64,000 nucleotides of DNA from Phoronis australis (taxonomy: Eukaryota > Phoronida > Phoronidae): NCBI GenBank assembly GCA_002633005.1, contig NMRA01000081.1, positions 858,008-922,007 on the forward strand, in the 5' to 3' direction. A program made the position numbers and the translations under genes. The notes under the pieces are model-generated. The model was not told the origin of the DNA. It saw only the letters and a list, made by a program, of their open reading frames with translations, and did no database searches. Each line of letters opens with the position of its first letter. Position 1 is the stretch's first letter. Shown one piece after another: positions 1 to 13,800 of the stretch.

Positions 1-43
1 ATGTAGGTTATCTGTGCATTAATCATATACCCTTGTTGTGTAG

Positions 44-196
44 GTTCAGCCAACGTCTGGTCATGTTCAAGCAACCAATGACATGAGGTCACTGTCTGGC
101 GGGGAACGTTCTTTTTCCACCGTGTGTTTTATCCTGTCACTATGGGAAGCCATGGAGTCACCCTTCAGATGCCTGGACGAGTTTGATGTCTATATG
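44..196 (+). CDS. SMC6: SMC6 exon with ABC signature and Walker B
   Basis: Acceptor TTGTGTAG before 44, donor ATG|GTATGC after 196. It is 51 codons in phase 0. It encodes [18 protein letters not shown] and the Walker B aspartate-glutamate pair in CLDEFDVYM, so it carries the core ATPase residues of the C-terminal head. Confidence 0.95.
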
Positions 197-3100
197 GTAT
201 GCACAGTTGAATAAATAAAGTTGAACCATGTTACAATGTATCTCCTGGGACTTACCTGGTGCAACCCAAGTTAGCTGTTTTCAGTAGATGAACTTGTGGA
301 ATAAAACATCTTAGCTGAGTGTTACGTGGTTTTACTGCATTGCTGAATGCATTCCAGTCAATTTAACCATCCATACTTGAAAATTGTATGCTTTTTAAGT
401 GCCACGTGTGAGCGTGCGCATGTTTGCATGTATAGGTGTGTATATGGGGGTGGGCTACATTATGCCATCTTTCATGTCCGTCTGGTATCTGCTTTTGTTT
501 CTCCAAAACGTACTGGATGGATGTTCGTGAAATTTTGCAGATGGTACATTCAAGTGAATTTTTGGATGGATCCAAGTACCGCTGTGACTGCTACTGGCGG
601 TTTTATTTTGTTATTTTTGCCTCTTGCCCCTGTATCTTCAGAGTTCGTTGGCGGGTGTTCATGAAATTTGGCAAATCAGTACCTATTAAAGAGATAACAA
701 CTCTGTATCCTTTTTTGGATTTTGTGAACATGGGCCCTTTTGTTCACATTGCAAAGAGTGGAGCTGATGATGATTTCAGACAGCTTTGACTACTGCGGTG
801 CCCCCTAGTTGCACTTTTGTTGTTTCTCCTAAACCTTTTGCAGGAAGTTTGCAATGATGGTGGCAACGTATGATGAGGACATTCAGACTGGTCTAACTAC
901 CGTTGTGCCCCTTTTGGCAATTTTAATTTTTTACATTAATCTTCGAAGTTTGTTGACAGATTTTCATAAAATTTGGCAAACGTGTTTCTATTAAAGAGAT
1001 GATATCGTCTCCCCATTTTCGGATGGATTGGACATATAGTATGCCACCTAGTGGACATTTGTATTTTATTAGAGTTCACTTGATTTTTGGCGTCTGCCTT
1101 TCTATTGACATGTGTGATCCTACTGGAAGTGCTTGGCTGATGATGAGGTTTGGACAGGTTTGACATTTGTGGTGCCCTCTAGTGGCAATTTTTTAAGCTT
1201 TTACCTTAAATTCTGCCAAGATTCTTGATGGATCTTCGTTAACTTTATACGTGCTTCTATTGAGGAGAGTACTAGTGACATAGATTTTGGGACAAATTCG
1301 ACTTCTAATAAAGTCCCTTTGTGACAATTTTTTTTTCTTTGCATTCGTTTTCATATCTGTCAAGGTCCTTAATGAATATTCATGAATTTTGGCAGATAAG
1401 TTACTTTCACATAGACGGTAGCTCCTGCTTTAAGTTATTTCACATGGATTTGACTTTTGTTGTGACCTCTAGTGGTGTTGTTATCGTTTTTGTTATTGTG
1501 TCTATATTCTTTGTGTCTTTGTCGCCCGCCTCCCTATACTCCAAACTTCTTGAAGAATCATGATGAAAGTTGTCGGTTGTGATCCTGTTCAAGAGAGCAT
1601 TGCTGTTGTGCTTTTTTACGTTTACTGGCATTGCTCTCTATAGTGGGCATGAACACCATCAACCGTGATTTATCGATAACTGTGTGCCAATATATTAGTG
1701 CTTGCAGCTTGACAACAGCTAATTGGCGATTTGTTGTCACTTGTATGTAATGGTTCTGTTTCTGCAGGATATGGTGAATCGTCGTGTTTCCATGGAGATG
1801 ATGTTGGAGGAGGCCCGTTCACAGCTCAACAGGCAGTTCATCTTCTTGACCCCTCTTGATATGACGTAAGTGCCGGGGACTTCCCGTGTTAAATTAGCGA
1901 CATTCCAATCTCCAAATTTTCCACTATGCCTCAGTATCTGCCGAGCTCTTTTGTGTCCTTGTTTTCGCATAATTGGAGTTCCACTTGTTATTTGTTGGTG
2001 TCATAATCTTTACAAGTTTTTCTCAGCTGCATTATGTAGTTTGTCCTTCCAGTGCCAACAAAGTATTACTGCTGTGTTATTCACTGCAAACTCCAATGGG
2101 AGAAAATTGGATAAACTTGACAAATATACAAGGATGCCTAATGTTAAGTTGTTTGTCTTCCCGGCTTAAATCAACACGATCAACGACTAGGAAATGCAGA
2201 AAAAGTGGATTGAAAAAAGAAGTTCATCAGGCGGATTGTGAACTGAATAGAATCCCCTTTCTTGAAGATACCCTTTCGGTTTCCGAAATTACCAATTTGC
2301 TAAAAGGGCTACTTATAAGTTAAGATGTCTTCTCATAAGATATTGAAATCCAGTCACCTTCTTTAACATTGAATTCCAAGCTTGGACAATTGTATGATGC
2401 ATTTTTTGTACATATTGCTGTGCGAGCTTGAATGAGATTGCTGGTCAGTGATATGATTCAAGGTGCTGTTCTTAAGTGAATTCTGTCGTGCAAAACTTAT
2501 TTTCTTACCAAATAGTGATCAAAATTAAAAGTATTCCATGGTCTTTTGGCACATAACAATGTAGCTTGTGTAGTAGTCTCAACTGTACTAAACTAGCAAA
2601 GTGATGCAAATGTGTGAAACCTTGATTGTGGTTGGCCCAAAAAGGTTAAATAATGTTCAGGCTTGAATGATATTGGCCAAGCTTGAATAATATTGATCAT
2701 ACTTGAATAATGTTGTTTGGTTAATCTTGTTGATATTAATATTCAAGCTTGTTGACATATTCTAGGCTGTATTAAAGGGGATTTCACCCTAAAATGCTAG
2801 TCAGACCGTTACTGACACTCTCACTCAGGGTTGTAAACGATTCTGAGGTTGATCCTCTTAATTCCAAATTCGATCCCTTTAATGGTACAAATTCCATGCA
2901 TGCGCCCCTTAACTCCACACATGCCAACAATCCGACATTTCCATAGGCCAAACTCCAGACCCAAACCTTGAGTGCGAGAGACTGTAGTTAAGGGGATAAA
3001 AGCTGGAATTTATAAGTGTGACCATGGAATTGTTTACACTGTCTGTAAATGGAATGACGGAATGCGCTATGTAAACGTTTTATTTGAATTACATTGCCAT

Positions 3101-3402
3101 GTGATGTATACCATTCAGCAATTTGTTAATTGTTAGTGGAATTTTCATATCCTCTCACATTTTTGTATTGCAGTAAGATATTCATCATAACTGTGTGATG
3201 GTTTCATTGATAACATCATGTGATAGTGCAGGCAACTGCCAGTCTTACCTGCAATAAAATATTCACCATCACTGTTTGTGATCCTTCCATTGATAACGTG
3301 ATATGATATTGCAGGCAACTACCAGTCTCACCAGCAATAAGAATCTTCAAGATGCCTGATCCTGACAGAGGACAAAGTGTCTTGACAAATGAACCGCAGT
3401 GA
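44..3402 (+). CDS. SMC6: SMC6, 3' end (last three coding exons)
   Basis: Structural maintenance of chromosomes protein 6, the ATPase partner of SMC5 in the nuclear SMC5/6 DNA-repair complex. Only the C-terminal ATPase head is present, in exons 44-196, 1768-1865 and 3315-3402. Seen: the ABC signature LSGGERSF followed by Walker [11 protein letters not shown], then DMVNRR and RQFIFLTP, all hallmark SMC6 C-terminal strings, ending [16 protein letters not shown] and TGA. Human SMC6 has the matching LTPQSM and DPERGQ tail, but ours stops soon after, lacking the last residues. Junction phases are consistent (0, then 2). Upstream exons lie left of the window. The gene is tail-to-tail with HMBOX1. 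The terminal exon lies in a local tandem duplication described separately. Family assignment is near certain; only the downstream polyadenylation site is uncertain. Confidence 0.95.
1768..1865 (+). CDS. SMC6: SMC6 exon after Walker B
   Basis: Acceptor TTTCTGCAG, donor AC|GTAAGTG, 98 nt, ending in phase 2. It encodes [17 protein letters not shown] then [11 protein letters not shown], the D-loop and the last strand of the ATPase head. Confidence 0.95.
3166..3355 (+). repeat. Partial tandem duplication across the SMC6 last-exon acceptor
   Basis: About 2.4 copies of an 81-83 bp unit: roughly 3166-3226, 3227-3309 and 3310-3355. Each begins at a TGCAG acceptor-like word. The middle copy has its own acceptor (AG at 3230-3231) and would read [15 protein letters not shown] and seven more residues to TGA at 3301. 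It is therefore a potential alternative last exon with a different tail. Confidence 0.8.
3315..3402 (+). CDS. SMC6: SMC6 terminal coding exon
   Basis: The acceptor ATATTGCAG restores the frame (AC|G = Thr). It encodes [20 protein letters not shown] and eight more residues before TGA at 3400-3402. [13 protein letters not shown] corresponds to the conserved IRILRM.DPERGQ end of SMC6 proteins, which identifies this as the genuine last exon rather than the similar acceptor at 3231. Confidence 0.92.
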
Positions 3403-6400
3403 GAAGAATGGCAGCTTCTGATTGGCAATCTTACTGGTCACGTGATCAACGATTTATTAGCAGTTCTGTAGTTTATAACTTGGTTTGCATTGCATGGTCC
3501 ACTAAGTATATCTGATGTAATGTAAAGGACTCGTTATGGTTTAAGTGAAACAAAACTTTATGTTGGAGTTGCTCAATCTAAAGGTGCTATGTTTATCCTG
3601 ATATGATACCGAAGGGAGATCAGTGATATTGCGCTTGTAGCAGTTGAAGATGTGCAATTATAAAAGTGTCGTCCTCATTCGGAACGAAGAGAATAGCATG
3701 TTAAGATAATCTGTGTTTGAAAGGACAGTTGGCCCGAGTTTAGTGAAGACCAGTTAGTATACAGTGTCATATTCTTGTGCATTTTGAGCAGTCACTTAAT
3801 TTTCTACACATTTGTCTACTTTTTAAAAAAAGATCTCAAATTATGTGCTTGCTTATAAAATGTATGCTGTGCTAACCAGCAGTGGTAGCAATGTAGGTTA
3901 ATCCACCGTGTCTTTTTTGTCACATGAAAGCTTTGTTTTTCACAAAGAAAGTGGGTCTTGTAAATCTCTGTTTGCTCATACATTTTACTTGCATATTTTA
4001 CTTGTTAATTTGCTATCATTGGTGTGTTTGGAATCTTTGTCTACTTTAATTATTAACCATTTCCTTATTAAAGGATGATAACTGGTATTTGGAAGCCAGG
4101 TTTACAACAAGGTCTTTCCTGGCGATTCTGAGCACCACCTGGCTGCAAGTAGTTGTTTTTCAAATGAACTTTTTAGACTTCAAACTTTGATGCATGTCAT
4201 GCTTAAACTATTTATAGCTGTGAAATAGGTTTTTCCACATAGTAAAATGTTACTGCTGCCGAAGACCTTTAGACAAGTGTTATTGTGGCTTAATTATCTT
4301 ATGGTGGGTAGTCGGGCATAATTTCTGCATAGAGATTATTACGAAATTAAGCCCAAATCATAACACTGGTGCCACAATGAAATTGATAATCAGCCACATC
4401 TTTTGTGTATCTAAGTTTGCCAAATTTGACATGTTCCAGTTTGGTGTGACATCTCTTCTGGGTGGCGTTGTATATATACACTTCGTGAAAAGCACATTTA
4501 AAGTGAATGTAGCCAGTTTTCAAAAGGGAAATAACCCTTTTTTCCAGGGTGAAATGGGGCATGTGATATCCAAACTATTTGAAGTTCGCAGTTTTTGTTA
4601 CTTAGCAAGTGAACTTGGATTATTCTCCTTTTTAAAATGCATTTTACAGATATCCTTGGCACTGCGTGGCATTGTGAAAATAAGTGCACTGTTCATTATA
4701 ATACATTTATTTTAGTAACAGCAAGTTTATCCATTTATTTTGTGCACCAATCAATGATTAGAAAACATCCGATTAAGTAACACAACCCTAACAACTGTCA
4801 ATTACCTGCGAGTCACCCATGCCACCATCTCCTGTACCCAGGCACAATAAGCACATTATTTTTGTTTTGTTTTTTTCCTAAACATATCAGCTGCTTGCTC
4901 AACGAGATGCCCTGTACTTAGCTGTTGGATTTATACGACAAACACACTTCTCATGGTACTCCACACTTCTAATGGTACCCCATTCTGTTTCGTAACGTGG
5001 ATACAACACCACGCAGAAGCAAGGACACAAATGAAGATAACCACATTGGTTTGGGATTTTAAACGTACAAAAGCGGCAAAGTGCATGAAACCTTTATTTC
5101 AATGCATCAGTACAAATAATTTACAACATAAATACTAAACGTATGATGAGATACAGAACCTTTTGAACAATGTGATCATAAATAAATTATGAATAGCACC
5201 GAGACATGAATAGAATTTCCCCTGTAATATTGATGAAAGGTTAGGGGAAGGTTGAACGAACCGGTAAAAGAGGAGTAGATTACAGGAGTTGGGTACATCA
5301 GATTGTTATGGCCTCTGGCAGTATTGTTCTCCCTCGGTTCAAATATGACCAAATATTGCCCTCTGTATAGGTCCATATTTGTACAGTATTGCTCTGGTAA
5401 CCTGACAAATGCATGATATAGGTGATGGAAACGATGACAACTGGGTAGAGCTCTCTAGAAAAGCAAGACTTTGCAAGATATTGCCATGTATTTTCAATGA
5501 GAGCATGTGATCTTGGTTAGATTTTTCTTGACACAAGACAGCTATTGAACTCTACCTTGGTGTCTTGTTTAGTTTCTTTCCACTGACTAGTGATCAAAAC
5601 AGTCTCAACAACATCTCTAGCAACATTAGACTGGGGTCACACCAGAATCATTCCGTTCAATGAGAGTAACACCAAAATCATGAATATCCACTGTTACAAA
5701 CAGAAAATATACACTCACGCATAAGTTGGATCTAACCACACCAGCAGATTTCATCAAGTATGGAAAAATTAGACTTATCTGAAGAGTCGAGTGCACAAAC
5801 TAGCATAACGGCCATACTGGATTTAATTAAAAATCTGACGTACATATACGACTCGTGCGAGATTTAAAGAAGTCAGAAACACCTAAGTGGGCAAGTCTTA
5901 ACAATTATAAAAGACCATACTTTTCTACAACCTTCCAAGTGACACATTTAATACTGTAAGCTCTAAACACCTGAGCAAACAGACCTGCCAGGTTTCACAA
6001 AAAGATCTAATTGTAGACTTAATAATTATTCATATTAACATAATAAATACAAATCATAACTGACACAGATAAAAATATTTTCAAATGTACAAAAGTATTT
6101 TAATACAACATGATAGATTGTAAGCAAATTCATCAGGTGCCATCTTATAATTGCAAAAATAAAGAGAGACTGCAACTGAGAGACAGAGGCACCAATCTTG
6201 AAACAAAGATTTTAACTCTTCACAGCCAACTGTTGAGAAGTGCAGTTCCCTGTACTTATTAAATATTGACAAAACAAGGGTGGAACTACTATAACAATTA
6301 AACATGATGAATAAAGAAACAGAAATAAGATTTGGGTAATGAGATACATAGGCCTACCTCGTCTGACATTTCGAATTCTGTTCCCAAATCAGACTCATTT

Positions 6401-7561
6401 TGAATTTGAGTCAAAACTTCAGTACCAGACAGAATAGAAGTCATTGTGCCAATTCTAGAAAACTCAAATTTCGTTCGGATTTATTTTTATTCAGAACTTG
6501 GCTAAGCATACACGAAGACAGATATCGCATATACATTCATGCAAAGACATCCGGGGCTATATAGTAACAACTTGAAACATAAGAACCATAGAGGCTTATC
6601 TGTCCTCAAGTCTGGTGTAGTCGCAGCTTCTACAGAAAATATTTTTCCAGCTTATAATCTTCAAAAATTTTTGAAGATTTCAAGACTTAGTAGACATTTA
6701 GCTAGTCTCTGAAAGTATATGGTATTTACCCAAAACTACAATCAAGTTCAATTTCCTAGGTTCTGATAATTTTGCAAACTACTGCACTTGTAAAATTCAA
6801 AGAAATAAATACATGATAATGCAATGCGACAGTGGCGACTATAAATGACGGTTGACTTCTGGTTGTTGTCCACAAAATGAGCATAGTTGAGAACTATTGA
6901 CAGAAATGCATTAGTACCTAAAAGTCTATGAATTCAACGCATTTGAAACCATTTTAACTGACGTGTACCAAGTGAAAAAATTACAGAACAACTATGGTCT
7001 TCTCATCCCCATTCATCAGAAAGATTGGCATTAAGGACCTACTCCCATTCTGTCTAAAATTTTGGTTTTACCCACAACTAATTGACTAAATGCAGTGTAG
7101 ACAAAATTGTCTTGCTTGTCGGAATATTTGGCAAAGTAAACACAAGTCTCATGCTTGCTACCATGGAGATATGCACATAATCTTTTTCTCAAACCATAAA
7201 TTCTGCACATGGAAAAAAAGCCCTGCAGCTCAACAAAACTTTCATGAAACTTTGATTTGATGGCACATCAATCTGCTTTAGATATGGTTGTTTGTGGTAT
7301 ACAAACAAGTGATTCATATTATCTTTTTCACATATATCTACCGACTGTGTAATAAAGACAATAACACAGAATAATTATTGAGATCAACCAACATCCTATC
7401 TGTTTTACCTTACTCACCTGAAGCTGCTTCATAGCCAATGAAGCGAAAAGTCATGTTAACGCTAGGATGGCCACACACTGATATCGTAACTGCAAGTTTC
7501 TCATCTAATTTCAGTGGCTGCGAACATAAGTACTGTGTAAATCCATACAGATCTACCGATA
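3403..7561. other. Convergent 3' UTR region of SMC6 and HMBOX1
   Basis: No coding exon is recognised. The + strand carries AATAAA at 5181-5186 (candidate SMC6 end). The - strand carries AATAAA at 5098-5093 and 6491-6486 (candidate HMBOX1 ends). If the distal signals are used, the two transcripts overlap tail-to-tail by about 100 nt. The rest is AT-rich sequence with no repeat I could define. Confidence 0.55.
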
Positions 7562-7884
7562 CTATACAGATTTTTCTTTATCTTCCGCTTTGACACCGTT
7601 GGCAGTCACTTTGTCATGAGGTTGCCCAGACAACGCTTTAATTGCTTCATTCACAGCAGCTACTTCCACTGCAAATGCCAGAGACTCCTGTTGGGCATCA
7701 TCATAGTCTGAAGACACAGCTTCCAACTCAGTCTTGACTGTCACCCCCTCTGCTGGATGATCAGCCATTTTGTCACTGTTCTTTTCTCCCCCACCTTTCT
7801 GTAACTGATCACTCATTGAATTCGACGATGATAAACTTTTTAATAATGGGCGACGACCTCGGCTGGTTTCTATGACAATGCCCT
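7562..7884 (-). CDS. HMBOX1: HMBOX1 last exon, acidic tail
   Basis: Acceptor TTGTTTCTAG, 323 nt, stop TAG at 7564-7562. It encodes a serine-rich stretch, then DYDDAQQESLAFAVEVAAVN, the conserved C-terminal block of HMBOX1, and a charged end KAEDKEKSV. Confidence 0.92.
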
Positions 7885-10800
7885 CTAGAAACAAAAAATG
7901 AAGGACAACAGTAAAAGAGTGTTTTCAACAATATACATCCATAGAGAGCATTTAGGGGATTTCATGTGTGGCGCCGCTGTCGTTTTCAAATGCATTGTGG
8001 GGTGGAGGTCATTTCGAAAACATTTGGTGACATTACAGCCAACTTTTAAGATGATGCCTAAATCGCATTTTGCCATTACGAGATTTGACTTCATTGTAAT
8101 CTGATGGTATGAAACTAGAGAATTTTTATGCAAAAGACTTGCTAATCCATGTATTTGATTTGATGCATTTTGAGGTTGGCTTTCAATCATTTATTTTCTA
8201 TGATGGCTACCTTGACATATTCTCACTGTAATGTTGCAGTGGATCAGTGCTTCCAATTCTCGAGCATGTACGTGACAAGTGTTACTACCCATCATATTGT
8301 TTACATATCACCACCTTACCTATGAGCACCACCTTACCTATGAGCACCACCTTACCTATGAGCACCACCTTACCTATGATGTCACCATATATTCATCAGG
8401 TGACGACCACGGAGATGAATTCGTCCCACAACGCATTTTTGACAAACAGCAGCAGCATTGGAGATGAAATCAAACAAAGTGACCACTAACATCTGACAGC
8501 TGTTTTTACTGGACCCACACTGTTACATATTATCTTGCAATTCAACAATATGAGGGCCAAATATTTTTCATTGTACTTCTTTTAAAAGTTTGCAGAAAAT
8601 GTTGACTCTTATACAAACAGACTGCAATTTTTGTAATTCCAAACCAGTTTTACGAGTACGAAAACCACATTTTGGGAGAAAGGTGTTATTCATTTTGATC
8701 CTGGCACCCTAAGAAAAATTGTGATTCAACTTGGTGCATATAAAACTTTCCAGAATAATCATAACACTAGTCACATTGTGTAGGTGAACCAAGGAACGGG
8801 AGAAGGCCAAACATTGACTGCGCAAACAGGGTAAGGCAGATATTTTGAATCTCCAGAGCAGAGTGGAATGTCCCCTCAAGACTGAAGCGTACCTTTCAAA
8901 GCGAGCTTTTTGATTTCTTTTCTCTTGTTAGAAAACCAGTTGGCGATAACATCAGCACACATTCTTCGGCCAGCTGAAAGTGATTTTCAGACACTTTAAA
9001 ATCTTGAAACACATGGTGTATAAAGCTGAATATAGATAAAATTCTTACCACCTGCAATTTTAGCAGAAAATTGTTCAATGCCCCACTGGAGGCACCAAAG
9101 CACTCATACTCAGCTTCTGTAATGTCACGTCAACCGTGGGCAATAAAACTGTTTAACAACTTGGGATCTGGTGCAGTCATAATCTTACAAGAATAATCAC
9201 AACAGCAGCGTCAATGAAGTAAGTTAGTCAAGAACCCGTAATCAGGGATAATCAAACATGTGCTCAGATTTAACTCCCAAATTTGATCTCCAGGTACCCG
9301 TTTCATGAAAACTGGTCTTAAGATTTTAAGACCAAAATCTTGTCTAAGATCAAGTTAAAACCGAGGATGAAATTTCAGACGACCATTTCACGAACACAAA
9401 GTCGGATTTTGGTCTTTGGTCTTAATTTAGACAGATAAGTTAGTTTTTGACAGAGGTGAGCACAAAATCTACATTTTTGGCACCTGTGACGAATTCACAA
9501 AATGAAGTGAGGCAGTGTGTAAATTAGGTTTCACGAATAATCTTGGTCTTGAAACTCTAAATGGGCAATGATTTACAACTGAGATCTCCTTTGCTTGAGA
9601 AGACTTTGATATGGCAGGAAGATATCATTTCACATGTTTCACTGCACTGAGTCTACGACCTATGCCGGTTCTCAAATTGATAGCAGACAATCTTCAATTA
9701 AGGACATTAGATTGCAAAAAATATCAACGAAATTTGTTCCTCTACAGTACTTACTATAGTACTTAATTTTGGTCATTTAGGTCATAAGTCCAAATGTTCA
9801 GCCTACTACGTAGCAGGCTAAGTTTTGGTTTTAGCTTAGACCGATTTTGGTCTTAACCTTGGTTTCAAGAAATTTTATGGAACGGGCAAAGACATTTTGG
9901 TCTTAACTTAGTCCGATTTCGATCTCAGTTAAGACAGAAACTGTCTCATGAAATGAGCCCTAGTTGTCTCTTGTTGCTTGGTATTCAAGTACTTCCTAGC
10001 ACGATTCATTGTAACGGTACGAAACAATTCAATGAGCAACTCAAAATTAACATGGTGTCGCTAGTGAAATAACAATGAGGCTCGTAGCTATGCATGCACT
10101 GAAGTCACATGGGGCACTTATCTCTCCAACTTCCACCTGGTAGCGTGCATTTTCCCTTTTCAGTTTCCGTATACTGCAATTTTAGATAGTTTGAAATCAT
10201 TGAATCTATGTTTTGACTACATATGTTGAAGACCTTTAACCAAAACACCTGCCTTGAATAGAGCTGCACTCTTTATTACACAGTTCTGCGAGCTGTTCCC
10301 GTCGCTCCGTGCTGGGGTAATTGTCCATAAGGAATTCATTTTCCAAGATGGCTACTTGAGATGAATTGAATGTGAAGCGTTCTCGTCTGCGATCTCTGTC
10401 ATCCATCAGACTTGTACTTAAGTCTGGCACAACATGACAGCGATCCTTGGCCTGACCCAGCATGGTGTATGTGTACGGGTTTGTGGCTGCCTCTGAAGAA
10501 CAAGACAAAACCTTGAAACTAAAGCTACACAATACAATCATGGGACTTTCAGGAAGCAATGACGACTGATCACGTGGGGCCTGTGACTCATATCGCCACC
10601 TAGATGTACCAGCAGTTACTTAGTCTTCGCAGTGGGTGGCACAGGGGAACAGTTTGACTTCGTGAAAAGATCTTTTTACATTGTATGTGATTAGACATTA
10701 CGTGTTTTAAACAAAAGTTATAAAGTGCCTCCTCCTCGTCTAGAGGTCACTGGTACCACATGACCAGCCACCATGTTGCCATTTGAAATTCTCTCATAAT

Positions 10801-13800
10801 TTAGAATCTACACTGAACTGCGTGTAACACCTATCTTATTGAACCAAAGTATTACATTGACAACCAGAATCAACTGCCATATCAACCAGCACTTACAGCT
10901 ACACAATAAAGCTATATGAGTATGCTGAACATTATACCCAATTAGGTTTCACTCACAAGAGTATAACATTATCAACTGCTGCCCTGGAATCTCATTAAAT
11001 ATAGATTTAAGTAAACACCATCTGTGTATTCCCCTTTTACCTGGATTTTTCTGACACCACAGGTACCACTTGTAAACTCTGTTTCTACTAGACTCTGACA
11101 TCTCGAAAAAGTCTCCACGGAAAAAACGACTGACATATGACTGACTAATACCTGAAAAAATACAAAACAGTTTATAATAGCATACTTAAAATAGTAACAG
11201 GAAAAAGTATTTTGATAATCTACAAATAAAATGTTTTAACGGCCATACATATTCATTGTGCACATGTCAACACACGCTTGGGTCTAATCTTTTTTTCCAG
11301 AAATCGAAAATATTTTTGGCATTTTCCATTCTACTTGAATATGAAATCAAAATAATTGTCTATAATTGTGTGCTCGAGTATATTTTGCACTTGATGCCCC
11401 CAGCATTAATGCTGAATCCGACTTTATATCTCGAATCTTTGGGTCATCAAGTACAAATATGTACTGGATACCCATCTGTGTAAACCATAATATACTCAAG
11501 AACAGAATAATGGATAATTATCTTGAGATAGTACTAAAGAAGAACAGAAAATGCAAAAAAAATTTTTCGAATTTGATTTCGAGTAAAAAGATTAGATCCT
11601 GGGCCTAGATTATCACACATGTATACCAATACTACAACATCCTATTGAGAAATCATTTCATCAGGGAATGTCACAAGACCGAAGGATATTGTAGAAGTAT
11701 CTGCATGTGTGTGTGTGTGTGTGTGTGCATGTGTGTGTGTGCGTGTGTGTGTGTGCGTGTGTGCGTGCGTGCATGCGCGCGCGTGTGTGCTTGATACCCT
11801 ATTAATCCCACATAAACGAACTCCTCTGTGTCACAGTGATGTCTTGTGGTCGTGTCTTTTGGTGTGTTGCTATATGATGTCATATCTATGTTAAGCGTAC
11901 CCGTGCTATGCTAACGAGAGAAGACAGTTAAGAAATGCTGACAGCAAATCGTTTCGGTAAAAAATAACCACTACTTTGTTTTACTTTTCTAGAGACATCT
12001 TAGTTCTCAGCATAAATATATTTTATGGAATCATTATAAACTCGTTTTGTTTGACTTGAAATGGACTTGGACCAGATTATGTTGGGGCCCTATCCACTAA
12101 TTGACTTGTTTCTGATGACCCAGATTAAAAATGGTAGCGCATTGATCACCATGTGTCAAAATTTTCATTGGCAAATGTTGGTTGTTTTTAGGGGAGTTAA
12201 ACTATTTCTAGGAATTATCCCCCCATACTGTTGTGTTATTTATTGTTCGCATCGACCACAGTCTGCTTCAGTCACTCAGCAGTCTATAGATGGTTACATG
12301 CTGATGCAGTGTTTTGTCTCAATTCACATTAGAACACTGTTAAGTCAGCTGTTTTAGTCTCATTACTGAAATTAGTGGTTTAAGACTTGACTTACTTAAA
12401 TCAATTCAAAGTATGCAAAACTTGCCCATTTCAGAAATTACTGTAGTTAGAAAACTGAGATGAGAAAGCACAAAGTGGGAAAAATATCGTTACTGCTATG
12501 AACTAAATTTAATTTGGCCTGCAACATTTGCAGTGTTTTATCATCGAAGATACATTTCCAAGAAAAGACTTCATTGTTATAGTTGCATTAAATGTAATTA
12601 CCACTGAGAAGCAGAGACATCTGTTGATAGAAACATAAACCAGAGTACCTGCAGCAGACGCAATATGATGCTGACGTATGGAATGCTTGGCGGCAAACTC
12701 ACGGATATCTTCCACCAAGTTCTCCTCGGGTTTTGTGCTGCGAACAACAAACGCATCAAGGTAAACAAATAGTAACACAAAGACTCCAAACTTATTCTGG
12801 GCTTGCTGGGCAAAACTAAAAACATAAATAACAATGAAAGTCTCAACAACATGAGAGAGCTGAAGCATGTTGGGGAGTGCACAGTGCCAATGACAAGGCC
12901 CTCACCTGCTGGAGCTAGTGCTACCAATGAAAATATATGTAGGATCATTCTCTACACCCACCAACCAACATAACAGTAGATGCGATACTTTGTGAAGAAA
13001 AGTCAACACCTATCTAAATCAAGTTCAGGGTCTTGTTCCATAAAACTTTTCTGCCTTAACTTTGACCAAAATCATGCTACCTTAAGACCAAACTGACTTA
13101 GCCCAGTTTCACAAAATTTTTTTAAAACCAAACGCAAAGAGTTATGCGTACGAAGATAGTACAACTATCAAACAATCCACATGGGCCGTGTCGAAAAATG
13201 TGTCAGGTGGCGTGAAACCCAAAAGCGGGTAGGCCAGAAAATACGATGAGGCAAATGGAGAGCCATAATGCTCAGCGCCGGTGAAACCGGGCAACGTGTG
13301 GCCTGCCGAGTCACACAGAGTCGGTGAGCTCGGTCGTCCAAAACTTCCAAGATGATATAAGGATAAGAAGAATATGCTCAGTAGCAAAGAGTTATGCAAC
13401 TGAGCGTGGTCGCGGTGTAACTTGCGCGAATAAAACCTCCCAAAGGAAAAAACACGTCTTCCTCTAGAAGGTAAGTGCGTGGAATGGTCCGCTTTGCGCA
13501 TGTCCGTATCTCATGGTAGTACTCGGGGGAATTCTGGGAGGAATAAAATTAAGATCCAAAATCGGTCTAAGCTAACACCGAAAGTTAGCCTGCTACAGAG
13601 TACAGGCTTAAGATTGGACTTTTGATCTAAATGGCCAAAATTTATGACTACCATCATTGTAAACTGTTGAGGAAAAAATTTCGTTGATACTTTTCACAAT
13701 CTAAAGTCTCTAAACAGTGTCAAATTGAATATCGTCTGCTTTTGATACAAGAACCGGCAAAGGCCACAGAGACAATGCATTACAACTTACTGGCACACAT

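Noticed and set aside
8996-9110. Possible HMBOX1 exon near 9060 on the minus strand (EAEYECFGASSG)
   Set aside because: Phase does not fit the neighbouring exons and there is no similarity to the homeodomain loop.
10137-10173. Possible 37-nt HMBOX1 exon (minus) with canonical sites, reading IRKLKRENARYQ
   Set aside because: It fits after the GT donor at 10249 but ends in phase 0, and the next exon (8973) needs phase 1. No alternative acceptor restores WFSNKRKE.
11671-11894. Open frames on both strands over the TG repeat
   Set aside because: Microsatellite translation (Cys-Val or Thr-His alternation) without splice or homology support.
13142-13501. 119-codon minus-strand open frame in the insertion within the GGTCTTAA element
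   Set aside because: Not recognised as any protein family, lies inside a repeat in an intron and lacks splice-site support.
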